Of a DNA stretch of 5,458 nt, positions 1 through 5,398 are shown piece by piece; positions within the stretch are counted from its first letter, which is position 1, and the number at the start of each line of letters is the position of its first letter. A program made the translations under genes and the position numbers. The notes beneath the pieces are model-generated. The model ran no database searches and was not told the DNA's origin. It worked only from the letters and a program-made list of their open reading frames with translations. Source of the DNA: Acidimicrobiaceae bacterium (lineage in GTDB: Bacteria > Actinomycetota > Acidimicrobiia > Acidimicrobiales > Palsa-688); the NCBI GenBank assembly GCA_030838025.1, contig JAUTXM010000023.1, forward strand, positions 1-5,458. The letters run 5' to 3'.

Positions 1-263
1 CCTACGCCGTCAGCCATCACGGCGAGCACCTGTACGTGTCCGAACGGATGGTCATCAGTCCCTGCGCGGGCGTGTTCGAGCCGACCGGCGCCAGCGCCGC
101 GGCCGCCGCCGAGGGGGAGCCGATCGAGGTGGGAACGGTCCTCGGCCGCGTCGGCGACACCGACGTCCGATCGCCCTTCGCCGGCTGGCTGATGGGAATG
201 CTCGCCCTCCCGGGTGAGCGGGTCCAAAGTGGGCAACCTGTGGCGTGGCTGCGGGCCAACTGA
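1..263 (+). CDS. 3' part of a biotinyl/lipoyl-domain (AccB/BCCP-like) protein lacking the acceptor lysine
   Basis: The reading frame is open from the left edge (first full codon at 3) to the TGA at 261-263, giving 86 visible residues; the true start lies outside. The visible part looks like a whole biotinyl/lipoyl half-barrel: a first half with MVISPCAGVFEP and GEPIEVGTVLGRV, a short turn GDTD, then a second half VRSPFAGWLMGMLALPGERV followed by SGQPVAWL. Genuine biotin carboxyl carriers (BCCP) have an exposed EAMKM turn whose lysine takes biotin. Here that turn is about four residues shorter, and there is no lysine anywhere in the visible protein. An Ala-rich stretch (ASAAAAAEGE) sits in the first half. 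The stop overlaps the fabH start by one base, so the two are probably co-translated. A link to acetyl-CoA carboxylase is inferred from the fold and the FAS II neighbourhood. It could instead be the tail of a larger protein using this fold only structurally. Confidence 0.75.
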   Translation, partial: YAVSHHGEHLYVSERMVISPCAGVFEPTGASAAAAAEGEPIEVGTVLGRVGDTDVRSPFAGWLMGMLALPGERVQSGQPVAWLRAN

Positions 264-1309
264 TGGCCCCCATGTCCCCCAATCGCGGCAGCGCCATCAC
301 CGGATGGGCGATGGCCCTCCCGCCGACCATCGTCACCAACGAGGACCTCTCCCGGTACCTCGACACCAGCGACAGCTGGATCGTCGACCGCACCGGGATC
401 CGGGAACGCCGGGTGATCTACGGCCCCTTCGCCCCCCGACCGGCCGACCCGTCCATGTGGACCTCACCGCCGAACGGGATCGGCACCACGGCCTCCATGG
501 CCATCGAAGCGGGCCACAAGGCCCTCGACGCGGCCCACCTGGGTGCCGAGGACATCGACCTGCTGATCCTGTGCACCACCACACCCGACCAGGCGGTCCC
601 CGCCACCTCGTCGGTGGTGCAGTCCGCCCTCGGCCTGCACTGCGCCGCCTTCGACCTCAACGCCGCCTGCGCCGGCTTCGTGTACGGCCTGGTCACCGCG
701 GCCAGCTTCATCACCGGGGGCGCCCACCGGGTCCTCGTGATCGGCTCCGAGACCCTCTCGCGCATCGTCGACTGGACCGACCGTGAGACTGCCGTGCTCT
801 TCGGCGACGGGGCGGGTGCGGTGGTTGTCGAGGAGGTCCCGGGCGACAGTTCCCTCCTCGGCTGGGATGTCGGCGTCGACGGGGCGCTTCAGCCCATCCT
901 CTACGCCGACCTGGGCGGCTCCCTGCAGATGGTCGGCAAAGAGGTGTTCCGCCGGGCCGTGCGGGCCACGGTCGAGTCGTCGCAGGCGGCGATGGAGCGG
1001 GCCAAGGTCACCCCGGAGGACATCGCGCTGTTCGTCCCCCACCAGGCCAACTCGCGGATCATCGAAGCGGCGTGCGCCCGGTTGGAGATCCCCCTGGAGC
1101 GGGCCGCGGTGATGCTCGATCGAACGGGAAACACCAGCTCGGCCTCGATCCCCCTTGCCCTGTGCGAGGCCGTGGATGCGGGCCGGGTGGCCGATGGCGA
1201 CCTCATCTTGATGTCGGGCTTCGGCGCCGGCATGACGTGGGCGTCTGCCGTCTGGCGCTGGTGCAGCGACCCCTTCCAAGACTGCGCCGGACATCCGGCG
1301 ACCCGGTGA
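263..1309 (+). CDS. fabH: Beta-ketoacyl-ACP synthase III (FabH)
   Basis: FabH starts type II fatty-acid synthesis in the cytoplasm by condensing an acyl-CoA primer with malonyl-ACP. The 348-residue product has the full thiolase-fold signature: DSWIVDRTGIRER near the N-terminus, active-site Cys136 in LNAACAGF, His260 in VPHQANSRII, Asn290 in GNTSSAS and a glycine-rich FGAGMTWASA near the end. This Cys-His-Asn triad separates FabH from FabF-type enzymes. The His-Asn spacing of 30 equals that of E. coli FabH. The Trp and Arg that contact CoA in E. coli appear kept (DSWI, TGIR, WTDR). Compared with E. coli FabH there are about 18 extra residues after TGIRER, a shortened loop before KEVF and a 15-residue C-terminal tail. 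The ATG at 263 is chosen because it overlaps the preceding stop (TGATG). A GTG at 245 would overlap the upstream gene further, and an ATG at 272 is possible. No clear Shine-Dalgarno is visible, which fits coupled translation. Confidence 0.95.
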   Translation: MAPMSPNRGSAITGWAMALPPTIVTNEDLSRYLDTSDSWIVDRTGIRERRVIYGPFAPRPADPSMWTSPPNGIGTTASMAIEAGHKALDAAHLGAEDIDLLILCTTTPDQAVPATSSVVQSALGLHCAAFDLNAACAGFVYGLVTAASFITGGAHRVLVIGSETLSRIVDWTDRETAVLFGDGAGAVVVEEVPGDSSLLGWDVGVDGALQPILYADLGGSLQMVGKEVFRRAVRATVESSQAAMERAKVTPEDIALFVPHQANSRIIEAACARLEIPLERAAVMLDRTGNTSSASIPLALCEAVDAGRVADGDLILMSGFGAGMTWASAVWRWCSDPFQDCAGHPATR

Positions 1310-1326
1310 CGACGAGCACCTCGTCG
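1310..1326 (+). terminator. Stem-loop directly after the fabH stop codon
   Basis: A perfect 7-bp stem, CGACGAG paired with CTCGTCG around a CAC loop, begins on the base after the fabH TGA. No T-run follows (the next bases are AAACTCC), so it is not a classical intrinsic terminator. U-less hairpins at gene ends are common in high-GC actinobacteria. It could end or attenuate the fabH transcript, or protect its 3' end. The independent start signals for acpP just downstream fit a transcript boundary here. Confidence 0.4.
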
Positions 1327-1353
1327 AAACTCCGGCACCAACTATCGGCACCG

Positions 1354-1386
1354 TTGACCGACCACGGCGCCCTGACGAAGTAGATT
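1354..1386 (+). promoter_or_regulatory. Possible acpP promoter
   Basis: TTGACC at 1354-1359 matches the -35 consensus in five of six positions. The best -10-like hexamer is TAGATT at 1381-1386 (four of six), but the 21-bp spacer is longer than the usual 16-18. Its place between the fabH stem-loop and the strong acpP ribosome binding site makes an internal promoter plausible. ACP is needed in larger amounts than the enzymes that use it. The call rests on weak matches. Confidence 0.3.
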
Positions 1387-1401
1387 CGCGTGATTCCGAC
1401 C

Positions 1402-1407
1402 GGAGGA
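1402..1407 (+). promoter_or_regulatory. Ribosome binding site of acpP
   Basis: GGAGGA lies four bases before the ATG at 1412. It is the strongest Shine-Dalgarno in the window and fixes the acpP start. The other FAS II genes here have none as good and seem to rely on coupled translation. Confidence 0.8.
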
Positions 1408-1411
1408 TGAG

Positions 1412-1651
1412 ATGGACGACCAAGCCGCGTTCGACAAATTCAAGCAGTGCGCCGTTGAAGTACTGCAGGTCGACCCCGAGAAGGTCACCCCTGCCGCTCG
1501 CTTCGGAGACGATCTCGACGCCGACAGCCTCGACCTGGTCGAGCTGGTGATGGCACTGGAAGAGTCCTTCGAGGTCACGGTGGACGAAACCGAGCTCGAA
1601 GGCATCGAGACGGTCCAACAAGCATTTCAGCTGGTCACCTCGAAGCTCTGA
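1412..1651 (+). CDS. acpP: Acyl carrier protein
   Basis: This 79-residue acidic protein carries growing fatty-acyl chains as thioesters on a 4'-phosphopantetheine arm. The attachment serine is Ser39 in the DADSLDLVELVMALEESF segment, the canonical DSL motif at the start of helix II. The flanking parts match the four-helix ACP fold: helix I around residues 5-20 (FDKFKQCAVEVLQV), the PEKVTPAARFGDDL loop, the acidic recognition helix II, and a final helix ending VQQAFQLVTSKL. Length and motif position are typical of bacterial FAS II ACPs. The gene lies between fabH and fabF, whose products both act on acyl-ACP. Its TGA overlaps the fabF ATG by one base, so the two are one translational unit. The strong ribosome binding site and possible separate promoter fit high expression. 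A dedicated polyketide or mycolic-type carrier is less likely given the immediate fabH and fabF neighbours. Confidence 0.96.
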   Translation: MDDQAAFDKFKQCAVEVLQVDPEKVTPAARFGDDLDADSLDLVELVMALEESFEVTVDETELEGIETVQQAFQLVTSKL

Positions 1652-2865
1652 TGCTGGCACTGGTCGGCGCAGCCGACGGCACTGGTTCCGTACCCGGGCG
1701 GCGCGTCGCGATCACCGGGCTCGGCGTCGTTGCCTCGTGCGGCACCGGCAAAGACGCCTTCTGGGAGGGACTCCTCGCCACGCCCGCGGATGGGATCCGC
1801 CGGGTCCAGGACTTCGACGCCACGCCCTACTTCGGCTCCAAGGAGGTTCGGCGGATCGACCGATTCGGCCAGCTGGCCGTGGCCGCCGCCGAACAGGCGA
1901 TCGCCGACGCGGGCGGCCTCGAAGGACTGGCCGCCGACCCCGATCGGGTCGGCGTCTTCATCGGGACCGGGGTCGGCGGGCTGGAAACGCTCGAAACCCA
2001 AATCTGGGCGTATAAGGAGAAGGGGCCTCGGCGAGTGTCCCCCTTCATGGTGCCGATGATCATGGCCAACGCCGGCGCCGCCGCGGTGTCCATGCGCTAC
2101 GGCATGCGAGGGCCGTGCGAGACAACGGTCACCGCGTGTGCCTCCGGTACCCACAGCATCGCCAACGCGGCACGCGTCATCGCCACCGGCCGGGCCGACG
2201 TGATGCTCGCCGGAGGTGCCGAGGCGAGCTGCACCGGCGTCGCCGAAGCCGCCTTCGGCAACATGACCGCCCTCTCCCGCAGCGGCCGGTCGAAACCCTT
2301 CGACACGACCCGCGACGGCTTCGTGATGGCCGAGGGCGCAGCGGTGGTGATCCTGGAGGAATGGGGCCGGGCGGTCGCCCGGGGCGCCACCATCTACGCC
2401 GAGCTGGCGGGCGGGGCGTCCAACGCCGACGCCTACCACATCACGGCCCCCTCACCCGGCGGCCCCGGTGCCGCAGCCTGCATGGAGCAAGCCATCACCG
2501 ACGCCGGCCTGGTGCCGACCGACATCGCCCACATCAACGCCCACGGGACGTCGACGCCGCTCAACGACGCAGCCGAGGCGGAGGCCATCGTCAAGGTCTT
2601 CGGCACACCCGGTCCCCCGGTCACCTCGACCAAGGGCGTGATCGGCCACGCGCTCGGCGCCGCCGGGGCCATCGAGACGGTGGCGTCGGTGCTCACCATC
2701 ACCCACCGGCTCATCCCCCCGACCGCCGGGCTCACCGACCTCGACCCCGACGTGCACCTCGATGTCGTCATGGGCGAACCCCGCCCGTGGGAACCGGGGC
2801 CGACACTCTCCAACTCCTTCGGATTCGGCGGCCACAACGGCTGCCTGGTGATTTCTCCCACCTGA
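1651..2865 (+). CDS. fabF: Beta-ketoacyl-ACP synthase II (FabF)
   Basis: FabF elongates acyl-ACP by condensation with malonyl-ACP in the cytoplasmic type II pathway. The 404-residue product is of family length. It has Cys163 in TVTACASGTHS, His298 in INAHGTSTPLND, Lys328 in TSTKG and His333 in GVIGHALGAAGA, the Cys-His-His set with the conserved lysine. It ends in NSFGFGGHNGCLV, where GFGG is the loop gating the acyl pocket; the His after GFGG resembles mycobacterial KasA-type enzymes, whereas E. coli FabF has Thr. The start at 1651 overlaps the acpP stop (TGATG). It is the only ATG, GTG or TTG in frame before the first beta strand (RRVAITGLGVV), leaving an extension of about 16 residues compared with E. 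coli FabF. All catalytic residues are present, so it should be active. KAS I versus KAS II cannot be settled by reading. The context with a single fabH and acpP favours the housekeeping elongation enzyme. Confidence 0.95.
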   Translation: MLALVGAADGTGSVPGRRVAITGLGVVASCGTGKDAFWEGLLATPADGIRRVQDFDATPYFGSKEVRRIDRFGQLAVAAAEQAIADAGGLEGLAADPDRVGVFIGTGVGGLETLETQIWAYKEKGPRRVSPFMVPMIMANAGAAAVSMRYGMRGPCETTVTACASGTHSIANAARVIATGRADVMLAGGAEASCTGVAEAAFGNMTALSRSGRSKPFDTTRDGFVMAEGAAVVILEEWGRAVARGATIYAELAGGASNADAYHITAPSPGGPGAAACMEQAITDAGLVPTDIAHINAHGTSTPLNDAAEAEAIVKVFGTPGPPVTSTKGVIGHALGAAGAIETVASVLTITHRLIPPTAGLTDLDPDVHLDVVMGEPRPWEPGPTLSNSFGFGGHNGCLVISPT

Positions 2866-2890
2866 GGAATGTCCGCGGCCAGCGCGCCGT

Positions 2891-2896
2891 TTGACT
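2891..2896 (+). promoter_or_regulatory. Isolated -35-like element upstream of the small gene
   Basis: TTGACT matches five of six -35 consensus positions and lies 25 bp after the fabF stop. No convincing -10 hexamer is found at 16-19 bp downstream, so this is only a hint that the small gene at 2956 has its own promoter. No strong stem-loop was seen right after fabF, so read-through from fabF is an alternative. Confidence 0.2.
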
Positions 2897-2922
2897 GTAG
2901 TAAGGGCGCAGAAATGCCGATT

Positions 2923-2943
2923 CCATACCTGTACGGGTGATGG
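2923..2943. repeat. Imperfect palindrome next to the ribosome binding site of the small gene
   Basis: The core ACCTGTACGGGT (2927-2938) is symmetric in 10 of 12 positions around GTAC. It is flanked by CCAT on the left and, after one extra G, ATGG on the right. The right arm reaches into the start of the Shine-Dalgarno region of the next gene. It could be a dimeric repressor site or an RNA hairpin in the leader. No known operator consensus is recognised. Confidence 0.35.
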
Positions 2944-2950
2944 AAGGTGG
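2944..2950 (+). promoter_or_regulatory. Ribosome binding site of the small gene
   Basis: AAGGTGG lies five bases before the ATG at 2956. It decides the start: an in-frame GTG at 2947 lies inside this element and is therefore unlikely to be used. A clear site at good spacing is the main evidence that this short frame is translated. Confidence 0.6.
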
Positions 2951-2955
2951 GAAAA

Positions 2956-3150
2956 ATGGGATGGTTCCGCGACAAGCCTGATCGGGACGCAGCGACCGCA
3001 CCGTGGGCAGGGCCGTTCGGTCCCCCCGCGTCGGCCGAGGCAACGAAGTTCAACCCCATGGTGAGGACGGCAGCCGAGTTGACCGCTCACCACGACGAGG
3101 CGCCCGCTTCGGCTCCCCCAGCCGCCGCCGCGCCCGCCGCAGCCGCCTAA
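2956..3150 (+). CDS. Small protein of unknown function with Ala/Pro-rich tail
   Basis: I do not recognise this 64-residue protein. It begins MGWFRDKPDRD, a charged N-terminus with two aromatic residues, continues through PWAGPFGPP and KFNPMVRTAAELTAHHDE, and ends in a low-complexity tail of only Ala, Pro and Ser (APASAPPAAAAPAAAA). There is no signal peptide, transmembrane segment, cysteine or zinc motif. Support for coding comes from a well-spaced AAGGTGG before the ATG, roughly 78% G or C at third codon positions, and a position directly after fabF on the same strand. Its TAA stop differs from the TGA or TAG used by its neighbours. The tail could be a flexible linker or a disordered end. 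It may be co-transcribed with fabF or driven separately. No function is proposed, and a chance frame in GC-rich DNA is not excluded. Confidence 0.55.
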   Translation: MGWFRDKPDRDAATAPWAGPFGPPASAEATKFNPMVRTAAELTAHHDEAPASAPPAAAAPAAAA

Positions 3151-3158
3151 ATACTGCG

Positions 3159-3182
3159 AGCTACCGCGAGCGGCCGCGGGCT
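3159..3182. terminator. Stem-loop between the convergent small gene and bcp
   Basis: AGC, a two-base TA bulge and CCGCG pair with CGCGG and GCT around an AGCGGC loop, giving an 8-bp interrupted stem. It lies in the 30-bp gap between the convergent stops and covers two bases of the bcp TAG. It has no T-run on either strand. Its position suits a bidirectional terminator, but GC-rich DNA forms such stems easily. Confidence 0.35.
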
Positions 3183-3188
3183 ACCGCG
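3160..3188 (+). repeat. Short direct repeat GCTACCGCG
   Basis: GCTACCGCG occurs at 3160-3168 and 3180-3188, 20 bp apart, flanking the loop and right arm of the stem-loop. The second copy spans the end of bcp. It may be a small local duplication that created the hairpin. No further copies were noticed in the window. Confidence 0.4.
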
Positions 3189-3645
3189 CCGCCAAGGCGT
3201 CGAGCAGCTTGGTCGGCGTGTCCTTCGGCGAGATCTTGTACCAGACCTCTTCGAGGGCGCCGGACGGGCCAACGAGGAACGCCGAGCGTTCGATGCCCAT
3301 GTACGTCCGGCCGTACATCGACTTCTGCACCCACACTGAATACGCCTCGGCCACGGCGTGGTCCTCGTCGGCCAACAACGGGAAACCAAGTCCGTACTTC
3401 TTGTCGAACTTGGCCTGCTTGGCGGGTGCATCGGGGCTGATGCCCAAGATGGCAGTGTCGCCCACCTGCCCCAGGATGTCGCGCAGACCACATGCCTGGG
3501 TGGTGCAACCGGGCGTGTCGGCCTTCGGATAGAAGTAGATCAGCACCCGCCGCCCGGCGAAGCCGCCCAGGTCGACCGGTTGGCCCGACTGGTCCGACAA
3601 TGTGAACGTGGGTGCCTGGCCCCCCACCGCAAGCCTGTCGCTCAT
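3181..3645 (-). CDS. bcp: Thioredoxin-dependent thiol peroxidase, BCP/PrxQ type
   Basis: This 154-residue cytoplasmic peroxiredoxin reduces hydrogen and organic peroxides using electrons normally supplied by thioredoxin. The thioredoxin fold begins at LAVGGQAPTFTLSDQSG. The active site is YPKADTPGCTTQACGLRD, with peroxidatic Cys47 and, five residues on, Cys52 as resolving cysteine. This CxxxxC pair marks the atypical two-cysteine BCP/PrxQ group. The conserved arginine stabilising the thiolate is probably Arg120 in GIERSAFLVG. Length matches E. coli Bcp (about 156 residues). The ATG at 3645 is preferred because it gives the usual short N-terminus (MSDRL); an upstream in-frame ATG at 3678 would add 11 residues and intrude on the divergent promoter region. 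No good Shine-Dalgarno is present, only GGGG, and a CATACT -10-like box lies seven bases upstream, so leaderless translation is possible. It diverges from the UbiB-family gene and converges on the small gene. Confidence 0.95.
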   Translation of the reverse strand: MSDRLAVGGQAPTFTLSDQSGQPVDLGGFAGRRVLIYFYPKADTPGCTTQACGLRDILGQVGDTAILGISPDAPAKQAKFDKKYGLGFPLLADEDHAVAEAYSVWVQKSMYGRTYMGIERSAFLVGPSGALEEVWYKISPKDTPTKLLDALAAR

Positions 3646-3652
3646 GGCCCCA

Positions 3653-3700
3653 AGTATGGCCCGTCGTGCGGGCGGCAACCTGGCCCACCCGAGGTACCGT
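3653..3700. promoter_or_regulatory. Back-to-back candidate promoters for bcp and the UbiB-family gene
   Basis: Only 61 bp separate the two divergent start codons. On the + strand TACCGT (3695-3700) fits the actinobacterial -10 pattern TANNNT and ends six bases before the GTG at 3707. On the - strand CATACT (3658-3653) ends seven bases before the bcp ATG. Both spacings would put the transcription start on or next to the start codon, as in leaderless mRNAs. The expected -35 zones of the two promoters overlap around 3672-3681, where no clear -35 is seen. A GAGG at 3691-3694 is a distant alternative ribosome binding site for the + strand gene. Confidence 0.4.
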
Positions 3701-3706
3701 CACTGC

Positions 3707-5398
3707 GTGACCTCGACACCGGAGGCGGCGGCGTCGCCGTCAGACACTCCCGACTCCGACCGCGGGCGACCAGCCGACTACGACATCGGCGCGTTCAGCG
3801 AGACGCCGCCGTGGGAGGTCATCACCTCGGAGCTGACGTGGCGCCATGGGATCGACGAGCTGCGCCAGGCAACCGCGGCCGAGGTTCCGCAACTCCTCCG
3901 CCGGCGCCGGGTGCCGCCGCTGCGACGGCTGGTGCTCGTCGCCACGGTGCTCCTGCAGGCCCTGGGGGGTTGGTACCTGTTCGACCGGTGGCGTGCCCGG
4001 TGGGCCAACCGACCGGAGATCTCCCAGGCCGGACTGTCGCACCGGCTGCGCAAGGCATTCGAACGACTCGGGCCGACCTATGTGAAGCTGGGCCAGATCC
4101 TGTCGTCGGGCCAGGGGATCTTCCCTGAACCCCTCGTAGACGAGTTCAAGTTGCTCCGCGACCACGTCCCCGCCGAGACCTACGAAACGGTCCGGGCCAT
4201 CGTGGAGGAAGAGTTGGGCCAACCGCTCGACGCCGTGTTCAAGGAGTTCGACATCGAACCCTTGGCGGCGGCATCCATCGCCCAGGTCCACGCCGCCATC
4301 CTCCTGACCGGCGAGCCGGTCGTCGTCAAGGTGCAGCGCCCGACGGTCGCCAGCCTGGTCCGCCGTGACCTGGGCGTGATGAGCTGGATCGCTCAGGCGC
4401 TGGTCGGTCGCATCCCGGTGGCGGCGCTGGCCAATCCCCCCGCCTTGGTGCAGCTGTTCGCCGAGACGATCGTCGAGGAACTCGACTTCCGCCTCGAAGC
4501 CGAGAACATGCTCGACATCGCCCACATCCTGGCCGAGACCGACCAGCGGACCCTCGTCGTGCCCCGCCCCCATCCGACTCTGGTCACCCGCCGGGTGCTC
4601 GTCATGGAACGCCTCGACGGCTTCCGCTGGGACGACGTGGCCGGGATGCACGACGCAGGGGTCGACACCTCCGCCGTCGTCCACGCCGGGATGATCGCCT
4701 TCCTCGAGGGCGCCATGCTCTACGGCGTCTTCCACGGCGACCTGCACGGGGGCAACCTGTTCGTCCGCCCCGACGGCAAGGTGGTGCTGCTCGACTATGG
4801 CATCACGGGGCGCCTCGACGAGACCCGGCGCCTGGCATTCCTCCGGCTGCTCATGGGCGGCACGGTCAACGACGTCAAGCTCCAGATGGCGGCGCTGCGC
4901 GACCTCGGCGCGCTGCCTCCCGACACCGACCTCGACGCTGTGATGCACGACCTCGGCATCGACCAGCCGGTGAAGGACCCCACCACTATGGAGCCCGACG
5001 AGCTCATCGGCCAGATTCGCGACCTGACCAAGGCGCTGCTGGCGTACGGGGCCACCATGCCCAAGGAGCTGATGCTGTTCGTCAAGGACCTGCTGTTCCT
5101 GGACAGCGCCCTGGCGACGCTGGCCCCGGACGTGGACCTGTTCTCCGAGATCACGTCCGTGGCCATGTACTTCGCCACCCGTTACGGCGAGCGCATCGCC
5201 CACGACGTCGGCATCGATCCCCGGGAGCAGGCGGTCGACCTCGAGGGTGTCAAGGCCAGCTTCGGCCTGACCAACGACGTCGATCGCCTCACCTACCGCG
5301 ACCTCCAAGCGCGCCGGGAGATCATCCGCAGCCGGATGGGCGCGAGCCGACACCAGAAGCGGCGGCACCGCTGGCAGCGCGATCGGTCGACCCGCTGA
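3707..5398 (+). CDS. UbiB/AarF/ABC1 (ADCK) family atypical kinase-like protein
   Basis: UbiB-family proteins are atypical protein-kinase-like ATPases tied to isoprenoid-quinone biosynthesis and lipid homeostasis at membranes. The 563-residue product shows the family marks in order: KLGQ at 127-130 (the KxGQ motif), an alanine-rich nucleotide loop AAASIAQVH at 187-195, the ATP lysine Lys208 in VVKVQRP, EELDFRLEAEN, the catalytic loop HGDLHGGN with Asp345 and Asn350, and Asp363 in LDYG, where typical kinases have DFG. One hydrophobic stretch (75-92, LVLVATVLLQALGGWYLF) sits between RRRRVPPLRR and DRWRARW. No hydrophobic helices follow the kinase core; the end is very basic, with 10 Arg in the last 27 residues. 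The GTG at 3707 is chosen over upstream in-frame starts (3602, 3644, 3656) because those would overlap bcp or its promoter. Residues 1-30 are Ser/Pro/Asp-rich and probably disordered. Actinobacteria mostly use menaquinone, so the substrate link is unclear. Confidence 0.92.
   Translation: MTSTPEAAASPSDTPDSDRGRPADYDIGAFSETPPWEVITSELTWRHGIDELRQATAAEVPQLLRRRRVPPLRRLVLVATVLLQALGGWYLFDRWRARWANRPEISQAGLSHRLRKAFERLGPTYVKLGQILSSGQGIFPEPLVDEFKLLRDHVPAETYETVRAIVEEELGQPLDAVFKEFDIEPLAAASIAQVHAAILLTGEPVVVKVQRPTVASLVRRDLGVMSWIAQALVGRIPVAALANPPALVQLFAETIVEELDFRLEAENMLDIAHILAETDQRTLVVPRPHPTLVTRRVLVMERLDGFRWDDVAGMHDAGVDTSAVVHAGMIAFLEGAMLYGVFHGDLHGGNLFVRPDGKVVLLDYGITGRLDETRRLAFLRLLMGGTVNDVKLQMAALRDLGALPPDTDLDAVMHDLGIDQPVKDPTTMEPDELIGQIRDLTKALLAYGATMPKELMLFVKDLLFLDSALATLAPDVDLFSEITSVAMYFATRYGERIAHDVGIDPREQAVDLEGVKASFGLTNDVDRLTYRDLQARREIIRSRMGASRHQKRRHRWQRDRSTR

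Noticed and set aside
245..262. GTG start of fabH at 245
   Set aside because: It would lengthen the overlap with the upstream gene and add six residues without homology or a ribosome binding site. The TGATG overlap at 261-265 explains the start better.
464..1660. Long open frame on the - strand across fabH and acpP (398 codons)
   Set aside because: It is the reverse of two genes with complete catalytic motifs. Long antisense frames are expected in GC-rich coding DNA, and the translation shows no family signature.
2868..2890. Possible terminator hairpin after fabF
   Set aside because: Only a 4-bp CGCG/CGCG stem can be formed and no T-run follows. That is not better than chance in this base composition.
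3105..3147. GCC/CCG-rich repeat at the end of the small gene as a non-coding repeat element
   Set aside because: The run is explained by Ala and Pro codons in the reading frame and has no fixed period or flanking duplication.
3602..3706. Upstream in-frame starts of the UbiB-family gene (3602, 3644, 3656)
   Set aside because: They fall within the bcp gene or its promoter region, and the added residues have no family resemblance. The GTG at 3707 leaves a proper divergent spacer.
3358..4128. + strand frame opposite bcp and into the UbiB-family gene
   Set aside because: It overlaps two clear genes in other frames, is Arg/Pro/Gly-rich, and has no recognisable domain.
3740..5368. Long open frame on the - strand opposite the UbiB-family gene (542 codons)
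   Set aside because: The + strand frame carries every UbiB motif in order. The antisense product is a low-complexity run rich in Gly, Val, Asp, Gln and His, typical of a shadow frame.
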